64,000 bases of DNA. Source: Paramoeba atlantica. Taxonomy: Eukaryota; Discosea. Positions within the stretch are counted from its first letter, which is position 1. The number at the start of each line of letters is the position of its first letter. A model generated the notes under the pieces. That model saw nothing but the letters and a program-made list of their open reading frames with translations. It was not told the origin of the DNA and ran no database searches. The position numbers were made by a program, and so were the translations under genes. Shown here in pieces: positions 37,461 through 48,494 of this stretch. Where the stretch lies: the NCBI GenBank assembly GCA_977017575.1, contig CDRNVI010000046.1, positions 1 through 64,000 of the forward strand, written 5' to 3'.

Positions 37461-37725
37461 CTAAAAGTGCTTCTGTTGAAAAAGGGGCGGAGTCGGAGGA
37501 GGAGTATTTTTCTTGTGTTTTTCTTATGTTTTTCGGAGCACAAATGCCGTGATAGCCTTCTTGAATCTACTTCAATATCGCAAGCGCTGCAAAGTATGGC
37601 GCTTCCCTGTGTTTGAAAACTTTCATGGCCACTTTTAGCTAAAAGTGCTTCTGTTGAAGAAGAGGCGGGGTCGGAGGAAGTATTGCTTTTATGTTTTTCG
37701 GAACACAAATGCCGTGATAGCCTTA
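37461..37725 (-). pseudogene. Duplicated fragment encoding a C2H2-like zinc finger
   Basis: AAAAGTGCTTCTGTTGAA and about 90 following bases occur twice, at 37461 and 37637. The minus strand reads ILCSACDIEVDSRRLSRHLC followed by SEKHKKN, with SEKHK repeated, which looks like a C-x2-C...H-x5-H finger. No start or complete protein is present. It is perhaps a transposon-linked zinc-finger gene remnant. Confidence 0.45.
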
Positions 37726-37727
37726 TA

Positions 37728-38168
37728 TACTAGGTCCCAAAATATAAAAATACAATAGGGCAGACGATTTTGGGAAAATATTTTTTTTGCCATTTTTTTC
37801 GCGAAATTGATATTTTTTTGAAAAAAAAATCTGAAAACCGAACTTGGCGGACCTGTCCTGCGGATACGCGGGGGGGTCACCCCCGGGCATGGGGGTGAAA
37901 AATACGCGCCAAGACTCCGGATACCCCTTCTGAGGGTTTGTTTCGAAAGGGAAGTGTTAGAGTGAAGTGTTAGAGTGAAAGGGAAGTGTTAGAGTGCGGC
38001 GATGATTTTTCACCCCTGATTGGTATTAAACCAGTTTCACCGGCATTTTTTTCTTCTATTATAATTTTTTTTTACAGTGTTCCTCTTTATACACTGTATT
38101 TTCACTGTTTTTGTTCACTTTTTTTTCAATAATCGAGGGTAGAGCGGTAGTTGTACAACCGCCGCAAT
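37728..38168 (+). mobile_element. H-family element, forward, 3' half
   Basis: Begins AGGTCCCAAAATATAAAAAT, contains GGCGGACCTGTCCTG and the GGGGTCACCCCC core, and ends with TCGAGGGTAGAGCGG and its small hairpin. A triplication of AGTGTTAGAGTGA occurs near 37955-37995. Confidence 0.75.
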
Positions 38169-38169
38169 A

Positions 38170-38268
38170 CTGTCACCCCCCCCTTTATACTTCCGCCGGT
38201 TTCGGTACTTTTGGAAATATAAAGGGGGGGGTCTGACTTTCGGAAGTATAAAGGGGGGGGGGGTATGA
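38170..38268. repeat. C/G-run foldback sequence
   Basis: CCCCCCCCTTTATACTTCC and two inverted or direct partners (AAATATAAAGGGGGGGG and AAGTATAAAGGGGGGG) can form alternative hairpins. Confidence 0.7.
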
Positions 38269-38991
38269 TTTTTTGAAAAATCCGCGGAACAAATCTTTTT
38301 GAAAAAGGATTTTTCAAAAAATCCTTCGCGGCGCTGGTTTCCTATTATTCTAGCTAAAAATCAATCACCTAATCTCTAAACACGCAGGGTATAATGTTTG
38401 CTTTCGTGTTCCTCTTGCACACAATCAACATACGCTGCATACTACGCTGTAATGAATACGTGTCGGTACGAGCTACCATTAGAAGCTTCATGGGACAGTC
38501 TTTTAAACGATGTACATTCGCCTTTGCTGCAGCAGGCGCATGTCCGCGCTGGCTGTCATCCCGCCCAGTTCGCCAAGGAGTAGTTCGTTAATTTTTTTGC
38601 ATCTCGACATGTTTGTCCTTGTGCAAACCCCATCGCGCTTGCGACCACGATAGATTTACTTTTTTCTGGAAAAATCCGACACCATTTTTCCGGATGGAGC
38701 GGATGGTTCGAGATCAGACGCCGTACTTCTCGTTGATTTGTTGAGCACTGTTACTCGAATGACATACTCGAATGTACATGCAACTTCTCCTATATTGTTG
38801 AGTTCTTTCCTCCCTGAGGTGAACCGGCGGACACTGGTAATGTCGCAGGCTCGCGCTTGAAACTATTATTTCGTTGGGAGGTCCAACGCGATGAAGAGGG
38901 GGATAATGCTTAACGCACTGTGAGTAATGGCATGGGAAAAAATACGGAAAATAATTTACATGTATATCTAGCAATATCTCTACACACATCT
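38269..38991. other. Interval without recognised gene
   Basis: Short overlapping frames at 38394-38591 and 38714-38989 have no motif or similarity I can identify. It may contain worn Tc1 flank. Confidence 0.4.
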
Positions 38992-39489
38992 CTAACTTTT
39001 ACAAAAAAATTGTAGAATTTTGTTACAAAAAAAAAATTGCGTTTCATCCGTGAAAAGTACACGGCCCCAGTCGGCGTGCGTCCAATGCTCGTACTTTCTT
39101 GCAAAAGCAAGACGTAGAGCCTTGTGACGTTTCGTAAGGTAGGGCTTCTTGACCCTCTTCTTTCCCTTCATACCACGCTTACGAAGGGAAACCCGAATGG
39201 TTTCCGGGCAAACATCCGCAATACCTTCGTCTCTCAACCTTTTGCTGGCGGCAACTGCGTCTTTTGTGGCGCCGCTAGTGATGAGACGGCGGATGCGCCT
39301 AGGGCAAGTATCACTCAGCTTACGTGGGCGACCGGTTGGTCGTCTAGATAGCGATGGAAGATATTTATTTTTAATGCGGCTGACATTTCCTACGCTTAAG
39401 TTTAAATCGGCGGCCACTCTACGAAGTGAAGATCCGTTTTCAAGGTTTTCAATAGCAATCTTTCGTAAATAACTCGGTGTACTGTGCAT
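38992..39489 (-). mobile_element. Tc1/mariner transposase, N-terminal part
   Basis: 165 residues beginning MHSTPSYLRKIAIENLENGS. Two helix-turn-helix regions are present (SLRRVAADLNLSVGNVSRIK and the TSGATKDAVAASKRLRDEG region) with a GRPRK linker. Then comes HADWGRVLFTDETQF, where FTDE holds the first catalytic Asp. The protein leaves the family pattern right after this and stops, so the middle and C-terminal catalytic parts are absent. Confidence 0.9.
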
Positions 39490-39550
39490 AGTAGAACAAA
39501 GATCTACAATAGGAGAATAAAACCAAGTTGCTCTATTTACTACATTACTT

Positions 39551-39985
39551 ATGCACAGTACACCGAGTTATTTACGAAAGATTGCTATTGAAAAACTTGA
39601 GGAGTACGTTCAAATACTGCAACAAAATTTGCCCCCTTCCCTACAAAAGCTGAGTGTCACGAAGGATCGGATCGTCTTCCAACAGGATAACGATCCGAAG
39701 CACACGAGTAAGAAGACTCGCGATTTTTTAAATTCGCAGGAGCTGTGTGTGCTTGACTGGCCCCCTCAGTCTCCCGACTTAAACCCCATAGAAAACCTAT
39801 GGGTTGAACTGAAAAAGGCAACGGCAGATTACCCCGACCCACCCGCAGGAATGATCGAGTTATGGGAACGGCCCCAAAAAGCATGGGCGAAAGTTCCTCC
39901 AAGTGCATGCCTCCCTCTTGTCCAAAGCATGCCCCGTCGTTTGAGGGCAGTCATCAGGGCGAAGGGGGGACTTACTAAGTATTAA
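39551..39985 (+). mobile_element. Tc1/mariner transposase, C-terminal part joined to the same N-terminal tag
   Basis: It starts MHSTPSYLRKIAIEKLE, the same 17 residues as the opposed copy, and then jumps to the C-terminal domain: FQQDNDPKHTSKKTRDFLNS with the second Asp and DWPPQSPDLNPIENLWVELK with the third acid (DD34E type). An internal deletion removed the DNA-binding domain and the first Asp. The two head-to-head copies share about 45 bp of inverted sequence across a 61-bp spacer (39490-39550). Confidence 0.9.
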
Positions 39986-40001
39986 GTCTAAACCATTTTG
40001 G

Positions 40002-40760
40002 TCCATTAAGGGTGAAGCAATAGAACGTTTTCCTATAAAAAAACGTGTCCGAAAAAAAGTCAAAAAAGTGTTCATATGTTGGACTGACATTATATCTTTC
40101 ATAGTTTTTCGTAGTAAGATCGTTGATGAACTCAAAGTACGTGGGGATATAAGCACTACCCCAGCCTACACTACTACCATATACTACGGCATTATCCTCT
40201 GATTGTCTTTGGTAAAAAATAAAAACATTAAAAAATGTCGAAACATTCGAACACTTTTTTGAGTTACTGTATGTCCCGTATGTACCGCTCCTAAAAATAT
40301 TGAGGAGATATCTCGTGCATTTAAGGAAAAGCTGAGTGCCGTGGGTATCAATGTGGAAAGCGCACAACGGGTTTGCTGCACATACAGCAAATACCGGTTG
40401 TGCATGAAACAGCTGACTTCCAATGATGTCGCCCAAATTCTTTGGCAAGTAGCTACGTGGAAAAAAAATGGGGCCGCAAGATGCCTATACTCGTGCATCA
40501 CGTTTCCTCGCGCTTTATCATTTCAAGACAGCTCTTCATCCTGACGATGAGCGTCCCATGTCTCTCCTCATTAAGAACATGTGGCGAGCTCTGGATGAAC
40601 AAGGAAAGTCTGCCTTATCGGCCGAGCGTGCAGAATTTGCGAGGGTCCTCCGAGAGAAGGTTCATCAGATAGACAAAAAAGTAAAGATTAAGATTCCATG
40701 TCTCGGTCGCGTCAAAGGTTTGGATTTGGAAAGTATGTCTCCACAAGAGACCCTAGACTG
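40002..40760 (+). pseudogene. Interrupted plus-strand gene, 5' part (unknown, weakly HMG-like)
   Basis: Worn coding sequence on the plus strand: GEAIERFPIKKRVRKKVKKV near 40008, then KNIEEISRAFKEKLSAVGIN near 40285, then a clean stretch from 40468 (MGPQDAYTRASRFLALYHFK, later LLIKNMWRALDEQGKSALS). The last part resembles an HMG box loosely. The reading frame shifts between these stretches. It ends at the LINE junction at about 40760. It may be the DNA-binding partner ORF of the DDE_4 transposon further right. Confidence 0.45.
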
Positions 40761-40762
40761 TT

Positions 40763-40779
40763 GTTTCTGTACCTTGTTG
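40763..40779 (+). other. Spliced-leader-like 5' end of the second LINE
   Basis: The 17 bases GTTTCTGTACCTTGTTG are shared exactly with 10719-10735 of the first LINE. The bases after it differ (AATTATTTTTC against TACTAACTG) until a common TACTAA about 20 bases on. Confidence 0.6.
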
Positions 40780-40819
40780 AATTATTTTTCAATTTTGTAC
40801 TAAACGTATCTTCCGGAGC

Positions 40820-43800
40820 ATGGCCTCCAATGACCCCTTACCTGCTCCTGTCGCGCACGACGACCTCCCTCGAGGATCTGTCAGCGCGAGGCGACACAGT
40901 CAAGCGTTTCACTTTAGCAAAAGTCGCGCAGTATCTATGAAGCTGCGCTTATCAGAAAGCACACTCTGGTCTTACTTTCCTGACACACATGCAGCAGCTG
41001 TTTTCCTTACCGAAGAGTTTATTCTCGAGCGTACACACGGCTGAAGCTTCCTTCGGTAAGACCCTCCGAACAGGAGCCAAAAGAGATGATGGCTTAGTCA
41101 TCGAGAAATGCAACCTGCAAGAAGTTATCGATCATGAAGCATGTGACTACGTGGAGTACCCAGAAATACAGGACCCCCATCGAATCTTCCGGCACGCGAG
41201 CTGGGCCTCAGCGTACAGCGACGAACACTTGGATCTTTGTTCTCACTATGCCTCCGCTCAGACATTTGGAAAGGCAGTTCTGAAGAAACTAAATGGGTGC
41301 AACGTACCCGGTCTATCCCATCTTTCAGTACGACATATAGCCCCTGTTAACCAGACGGAGAACCAGTCTTGGAACCGATGTTCAATCACATTCGACGCCC
41401 CTTACAAAATCAGAGCCGGTGATCACTCCCTACCACTCCTCAACAAACCCGACAAAACTCCCATGCCCTGTGCCCATCGATGCCGCAATGAAGCAACATG
41501 CCTACATCCATGCTGCAAAATTATCGACACGACACCTGCCACCGCAGACCCAACCTTAACAGACGATGTACCTTTCACCCAACCAATGACGACAGTCAAC
41601 CCAAGCACTCCTGTCATGAATCCTGAAAGACGTCCCTGTCGGCACACATGTCGAGACAAACAGGCATGTGGACATATATGCTGCAAAGTGGGAGTACTCG
41701 TTGAACAGAGTACGTCTACGCATACACATCATGAGGCGCCATCCAGAGCGGGAGTTCCTCATAACCACTTCCTTCCTCCCTTAGTTAACACCCGTAACCA
41801 CCCCGCTACGCCGTCTGCAGGAATAGAGAGCCCGGGGTCCGGCGATTCTCGTGCACCCCCATCACCAATACCAACCAATCCTGAGCACGTGAACCTGCGC
41901 AACTCGACATCCAACATCCAGTACCGTCCGTGCCTGCACCAGTGTAGTGACAAAACGATGTGTAAACATCAATGTTGCAAAACTGGGGTTCGTGTCTCCC
42001 CAGAGGAGGCAACGAACGCGAGATGGTCACTAAGGGGTCTTCTTCCCTGGCCTAACCAAAGTTCCAGCGCCCCGATAACGACGAGGGCCTCGTCAACGGA
42101 GAGAAATATCACAGCTGAGACCCTTCGAGACGACGGAAATAGGCAAAGACAAATCCAGCAAATGGAACACCCAACAAGTAATACAGGACGCGAAACCGGG
42201 CTCCCAGAAAGCACACCTCAAAGTACCAGTAGCGGAGTACTGCAAGGAGAACGACGCCGTCCATGTGCGCATAAATGCAATGACAAGACACAATGCAAGC
42301 ACGATTGCTGTAAAAAGGGGGTGCTTCTTAAAGCTGGAGAGATGGTCTGCTCTGCGCTACTATGGACAGCGCGTGGACTCGCTGGTATCCCAGGCAACCC
42401 TCCGATAGCGCGCGATGCTCCCGTGACGCAGTCAACTGTTCGAACTGAATCAACAGAGTCCACGAGAAGGATAAATCACACTCGGGTGAATCCCGGTGAA
42501 TTCCCAGTGTATGTAATTCCTAAGTCTCCCGAACAGCAACAGGTGCAGGAAACCCCGGAAGTTCCCCTTCCATTACCTCTACCAGCCCCCGATACCTCCC
42601 TAGCAACACTGCTCCCAGAAACAGTCCTCCGAGCAACGGCTCCCGATACGACACCTGCGCCAGAATACCAAACAATACTTCAGAGAGTCGCACGAGCTCA
42701 TGAAGTTACCGAGAGTTCTACACCTACGCCCTCTGAGCTTGACATTCTGTTGCGGACATCACGCACTATTGCGGGGGGCCGCGCACTGGTGCGCTTCAAT
42801 GACCAGCAGTGGAGCCAGGTATTATCAAAGATTGAGATGCGCTGTAGGGAGTTCCTGCGACCTGCAACGAACGCGGACGATGCACTGCTTAAAGCGGATA
42901 TACTATCGGCCATACTGTCGGTGTCTGTCTTCGAAATCGCTCAAGAGATTGACCCTAGGCGAGGTTTCATGCTCCGTACAAACATGGGCCACGCAAAACG
43001 CGGATTGCGCCCACTGGCCATAGACAGAACACAAAAACAGCTTGTTGCACACATTCGCCAACTAAAACGTTCACTTGCCTTCATGCATGGCGCAGAGCGC
43101 AACAAGCAGAGAGGGATGATCAAGCAAGCAGAAAAGGCGCTGAAGTTCTACGAAGAAGCCACTCTTCAGAAACAAGAAATCGAACGCAGATGGGCCCTCA
43201 CCCGTTTCCAGCGAAATCCCTGGACAGCCGCTGGTATGTGTCTGGATAGCCATGAGGAAGAGGCGCGTGAACACGGTACAACCTTCCCAACAGCGTCCAT
43301 GAGTGAAATCGAAACCTTCTTTGCGGAGTCTATGTCTAAACCCGAGACCAACTATACCATTCCATCCGACGAGTTCCTTGGCCCACGCCCGCTAGAATCC
43401 ATGAATTGGACAGAAATTGATGCCGGTACTATTGCTGCTGCATTGGTCTCGAAACGGGCAGGCGCCGCTCCGGGATCAGACACCGTGACGAATGCACTTC
43501 TGAAACGTTGCTCAAGCATCTACACCTATATCGCACAAATTTTTAATGATGTCCTTCAATTCGGTATCTGCCCACTTACGTGGAAAACTGCTGTAACCCG
43601 ACTGATACATAAAGGTGGCGATCCTAAGCGCATCGAAAATTGGAGGCCAATTAGCCTCACCAGCTGCCTTGGAAAGCTCTTTCACTCCATTATTGGACAC
43701 CGAATCCTTCAACACGCCCTGGAGACGAATGCGATCGACACAACTATCCAGAAAGGCTTTCTGCCTGGTATGAATGGAACGGTAGAGCACACTCAAGCCC

Positions 43801-45689
43801 TATGTGAACTCATTGAGCACCAACGAAGCCATAAACGGCAATACTGTCTTTCCCAGTTCGACATTAAAAACGCATTCGGATCGATCCCTCATAATATTCT
43901 CTTCCAGTCTCTCCGTTGGGCCCGCGTCCCCTCACCCATCATCCAATACATTGAAAACCTTTACCATAAGGCCTCTCTCCAAATCAAATGCAGTGAAGGA
44001 CTCACCAAACCAATCGAAGTCGGACGGGGCGTACTACAAGGTGACACTCTCTCCCCAGTACTATTCAACCTCTCAATGGAGTTGGTGCTGCGTTTTGTCC
44101 GGTCTAGCTGTCCAAAATACGGTATTACATGGAACGACGACGAGGTGTTCCTCAAGGCTTTTGCCGACGATCTTACCATTCTCACGAACACTCCCAAAGA
44201 AATGCAAAACGCGACCCATGTTTTGGTGAAAGCTTTATCCCGTGTAGGAATGAGGCTCAATGTACAGAAATGCAGGATGCAACATATGGCAATGACTACA
44301 GACTCAGGTTACATGACTCGCCGCCCGCAGATATTGGTCGATGGCGCCCAAATCCCCCACATTTGCGACCAAGGCAGCACATTCTTAGGAATGACACTCG
44401 CCCCGGGAGCCCAACAAGGGAACATTCTCTTCCAAAAGTTGCAGGCCCGCATGCGCACGTGGTTACGAAATATATCTAACAGCGCCCACGAACTACCTGC
44501 CCGTTTATGGATCTACAACAATGGTATTATCTCCCGTCTTCGATACTGCTTTGTTGTGCACGCGTGTCTTAGTTTTAATCACGTCCTGCGCCTTCAAAGG
44601 TATGCAACGAATGCGATTCGGAAATGGCTAAATCTCGCAAAAACGGCTACCAGCGAGCTCTTATACTCCCAACACGGTTGGAACCTCACCAGCCTATCCA
44701 AACTTTGGCTCCTCTGTGCAGCAGAAACGGCGAAACAGATGGAAAAATCCCGCGACCCCGCGGTTCTGCATGCATTGCGCGTCAGGATACGGAGGGAAGA
44801 AAACAAACGGTCATCTGGACATGTACGCCCACCTTCCGAAATCTACAGCACAGATAGAAGTGAAGTACGAAGAATGATTGGCGAGGAATATGAGAGACAC
44901 CTCTCCCAAGCAGTACAGCGCCGTACCTCTGTTGCCGGTCAATGGTTCCGCATAGCAACCGAAGAAGACTTAGCTAAGGACTTTGCCGCAGCACTTTGTG
45001 ATTTGAAAAGCGAGAGCCTCTCACGTTTCACAGCCTCCGTCCTGACACAAGCTCCCTTGCCGACACGAGTAGCACTCCGCAAATGGGGAATGTCGAGCCA
45101 CGTAAACGACGAATGTCCCATATGTGAAACAGAGCAACAAAGCTCCCGGCACGTTCTCTCTGGCTGCGCGAAATCCTTAGAGCAAGGGAGATACACCCTG
45201 CGACACAATATGATCTTACTAGCCCTCGCAAACGCTGTAGCGACCTCTCCGTCGACGAATGCGTTCCATTTCGATCTTCCACAGTTTTCCACTGTCCCGA
45301 CTTGGCTCACGGAATTAGATACAGAGCTCAGACCGGACGGGTGGGTAAGGCTGCATAATGGTGAGGAATACATAATAGAGCTAACTTCTCCATGGGAGGA
45401 GAACTTTTCACACGCCCACGACCGCAAAGTTGCGAAATACTCCAGGTTGTATCATACAAGGAAATTGCAACACCCACGCACGTTTCTCTTGGTGTTCGAG
45501 GTGGGTGCCAGGGGGAAACTTGCTAGCTCCATTCGACCGCTCAACTCTCTTTTTATGGGAGAAAAATATATTGTTTCTGAGTGTCGAAAGGAAATGACGA
45601 GAAGTGCCCTGCGTGGCAGCTTCATCATATTCCAAAAACGCGACTCAAAGACCTGGAACAATGAAACACAGTTTGCTGAGGTCGCCTAA
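40820..45689 (+). CDS. LINE polyprotein, second copy, one frameshift near the N-terminus
   Basis: The N-terminal 66 residues (MASNDPLPAPVAHDDLPRGS...) are in the frame of 40820-41044. The remainder is in the frame of 40989-45689 (HTAEASFGKTLRTGAKRDDG onward), so one frameshift lies near 41025-41045 relative to the first LINE. Four zinc motifs (PCAHRCRNEATCLHPCCK type) lie near residues 160, 216, 314 and 425 of the long frame. RT motifs follow: NWRPISLTSCLGKL, QFDIKNAFGSIPHN, GVLQGDTLSPVLFNL and FADD at about 1058. Then come the knuckle CPICETEQQSSRHVLSGC and the endonuclease RPDGW...ELTSPWEEN...KVAKY. Confidence 0.88.
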
Positions 45690-45802
45690 AGGTGAATGGA
45701 TACCACACGTTCTGTGCGTGTGTTCTGGACATTTTATTTTCCTGTATCCATTCATAACCAATCTCTGCACTATAAGTGTATGACAAATAAACTCTTACAA
45801 AA

Positions 45803-45992
45803 TGGTGCAGCTTTTATACCGGAATGTCATGTGATGAAGGTGAAACGAGGTAGGCTACCTCGTTCCGCTACCGTAGCGGATCCCAAGCAGAGGTTGAAGT
45901 TTTGGAAGTGGATGATATTCCTGAAGAACGTACAAGCAAGCATGCAAAGATTGTTGCTAATACCAAGGTACGTGGTACGCTAGAATTAAGCC
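45803..45992 (+). pseudogene. Interrupted plus-strand gene, 3' part
   Basis: After the LINE the plus strand reads SFYTGMSCDEGETR, an in-frame TAG, and then SGSQAEVEVLEVDDIPEERT and onward to LELSLRK and a stop near 45992. This reads like real coding sequence and is taken as the tail of the gene broken at 40760. Bases 45993-46148 hold nothing recognised. Confidence 0.4.
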
Positions 45993-46177
45993 TACGTAAG
46001 TAGGGTGGAGAATGCCAAGTGTAAGTAAGAAAGTAGGTAAGTACGTTCCTATTCTTGTAAGTGTGTAACATAAAAGATCTTTTGGGGGCGTAGATTTGGA
46101 GGCGTAGATAAACTCCGAATTAATATTTTAAATATTTTTGTCCAATATTTGCCATATTTCCTTTTTATAACTTTAAT

Positions 46178-46675
46178 TTGGTGCTTTACATGCCATCAAA
46201 GGAAAGCGAGCTCACAGACAACGGACTTACATTGGCCGTGTTCCAATATCTTCTTCACGAATATGGACTCGAGCGAGAGGTTATCGATGCAGCTTTTAGT
46301 TGGCTCTACAGTGGCGGACAATGGTCATTTGTGGCGAAATGCATGGACAAGAGAGGATGGAGTTTACGGTCATGTCAGGATAAGATTCCCGCTTTTTTTA
46401 AACAAATGTTTGATTCTCTTTCTTCGGAATGGCTAACCAATCCTCCGGAAGAAATGATAAATGACAATAACAATACTACACCTGGATTTTGGCCTAGCGA
46501 TGTTAAGATATGTATGGACACGGTACCTATTTCGGTTGATGCGCGCCCGCATTGCTACAATCCCAAATATGCTGAACACGTTATAAAGGCTATGGTGGGA
46601 TGCACCATGACAGGATACATATGTTTTTTGGGTAGGGAATTGTATGCAGAAATCCACGCCGAGGGGGCTCCATGA
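46178..46675 (+). mobile_element. DDE_4 (Harbinger/IS5-like) transposase, N-terminal part
   Basis: 165 residues. After a helical region (YGLEREVIDAAFSWLYSGGQ) comes ICMDTVPISVDARPHCYNPK, then YAEHVIKAMVGCTMTGYICF. This is the pattern of DDE_Tnp_4: the first catalytic Asp in D-x-x-P-I, then Y-x-x-KY-x-x-H-x-x-K-x-x-x-x-x-x-x-x-G-x-I. It is cut at EIHAEGAP by the retroelement beginning at about 46676. The C-terminal part resumes at about 51436. Confidence 0.75.
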
Positions 46676-47450
46676 AACATATAGGTAACAAACAAATATA
46701 AGTAAATACCTATGACTAATATAATCACACTTCCAAATCGTCCCAAAATCCAAGAACACATAATACGATATATAGATAGAATTGACACGCACAAACATAG
46801 TTCAAAAGAAAGCCTGCATAAAACAAATATTCATGTGTCACGTTGTTAGCGGGATTCCCCCCCACCGAAACCCTCGGGCAACCTGCCCACACACACGTCA
46901 CACAATCAATATAATAAACAAAAGAAATGCCCAATCACATAGTAAAACAATGTTTGATATACTTTCCCAGAACTCACGAAAGGATAACGATAACAATAGA
47001 TGACCGGTCCACTGCCACGCCCTTTACAAGCTCACACGAGCTACGCAGGTTACGCTTTTAAACTCTGTCCTAGACCAACTTGTGTACCTAGAAGTGTGGA
47101 GCAACTAGGCGTGATGCGTAGGGCCGTGTCAACAGTGACGCAGCTAAAAAACATTAAGGCGCTAACCGTAGAGCAAAGGAAACCTTTACTCATCTTTACC
47201 TCACATTGGGGAACCTTGCTTCCGAAAAAACAAGGCGTGAGAATAAAGACCTGCTAACCGATTAACATCCATAACCTTCCAAAATTATAGGGACAACCTC
47301 CATACCCCAGGACTCCGTCCGCTCTTTTTTTTTGGTCTTTGTTTTTTTTCTTTTTTTCTTGTCTTTTTTTTGTGCATGTCAGTATAAGACTCTTTCTTTT
47401 TTTCTTGTTTTGCTTTTTTTATTTCTTTTTGTATTTGGTGATCCTGTCCC

Positions 47451-48494
47451 TTAGGGTTTTCTCTGAAAATGACTGTCTACCTTACTAATGTCTCTCTCGA
47501 TCTTACCTTTATATCTCTCAACCTTCTCCATCTCAATCTCCTTCCCGCGACTGACAGCATCCGCCGGGTTCTCAACCGTGGATATATACGCTGCCTTCAC
47601 ACAAATACCTTTCTCCTCTGTCAGTCGCAGGACTTCGCGCAATTCCATTGAAACCCCCTCTGACTTGGAGATCCTCCTGTTCAGTGCAGCCTGACAGGAG
47701 GTGTTATCAACAAAAACATCCAAGCAGGTTCCACGGGGGCAATGCGCGGAAAACTTGTCGAGGGCTAAGCGGACTGCTGCAGCTTCCGCACGATTCACCT
47801 CATACGAGGAGGACTCAGGCCACGCCTCTCCCGTAATCAAAACCTCTCCGCTGTCTAAATACATAATCGCTCCCCACCCTTTCACCGAGGCATCGGTGTA
47901 GAGACGATGCTTGTGTGGAACAACAACGGGATGGGGAGGTGGAGACCGTGGAACATTCTCCAGCAACTCGTTTCTCCACTCTGCTAGCATGGAGCGAGTG
48001 ACGACAGGGAGTGCGACCGGACGGTCACATAACTTCGGGCAACGTTTCAACAAGTTGATGCGCCGTTGCGCCACCTTTAAAGCGAAATAAAATCGCGGCA
48101 TATTGAGCCGGAGAACTGCGGAGCCGTAAATGAGACGCCCCACCACCGCCTCTAGGTCCACAAAGGAAATGTTGAAGAAAGAGTCAGCTCGCAGTTTCCT
48201 AATCACTCGCGGTCCCAGGCAGACCGTGTGCGCGTTATGGTCGAACGCCACCCCATTGAACACGTACTGTGCTACAGGGGGTTGACCCTGATCTTTAAAA
48301 AGACCGTTCGCCTTGTCGCAACGCTCGTCAATGAACTGAGCGTACGTGGTGGCCTCGGAGTGGGTTCCTGCAAACAGAACTCCGATACAACATAAACGTC
48401 GATAGCGCCTCGGTGAAACGAGTAGCGCTGAGAACAGACCGACGTCTCGCCAACAATCGCGGCGGTAACCGTGTGCATAACCTCCGGTGCACAC
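47451..48494 (-). CDS. Retroelement RNase H region
   Basis: Part of the VIPER/DIRS-like fossil. The RNase H signature is visible: RLYTDASVKGWGAIM, then NRAEAAAVRLAL, then DVFVDNTSCQAAL. It overlaps the RT-bearing region in a different frame, as is common in this group. Confidence 0.8.
   Translation of the reverse strand: MCTGGYAHGYRRDCWRDVGLFSALLVSPRRYRRLCCIGVLFAGTHSEATTYAQFIDERCDKANGLFKDQGQPPVAQYVFNGVAFDHNAHTVCLGPRVIRKLRADSFFNISFVDLEAVVGRLIYGSAVLRLNMPRFYFALKVAQRRINLLKRCPKLCDRPVALPVVTRSMLAEWRNELLENVPRSPPPHPVVVPHKHRLYTDASVKGWGAIMYLDSGEVLITGEAWPESSSYEVNRAEAAAVRLALDKFSAHCPRGTCLDVFVDNTSCQAALNRRISKSEGVSMELREVLRLTEEKGICVKAAYISTVENPADAVSRGKEIEMEKVERYKGKIERDISKVDSHFQRKP

Larger units (their letters stand above)
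40761..45802 (+). mobile_element. Second LINE of the same family, about 5.04 kb
   Basis: It begins with the spliced-leader-like TTTCTGTACCTTGTTG (40763-40779), then an A/T-rich leader, a short 5' frame (40820-41044) and the long frame (40989-45689). The 3' UTR has an inverted GAATGGATAC / GTATCCATTC pair and ends near ACAAAA at 45802. The family is the same as 10701-15723, but the sequence is well diverged. It interrupts the plus-strand pseudogene on both sides (40760 and 45803). Confidence 0.85.

Noticed and set aside
46149-46436. Alternative frame of 95 codons over the DDE_4 N-terminal part
   Set aside because: The overlapping frame 46178-46675 carries the transposase pattern.
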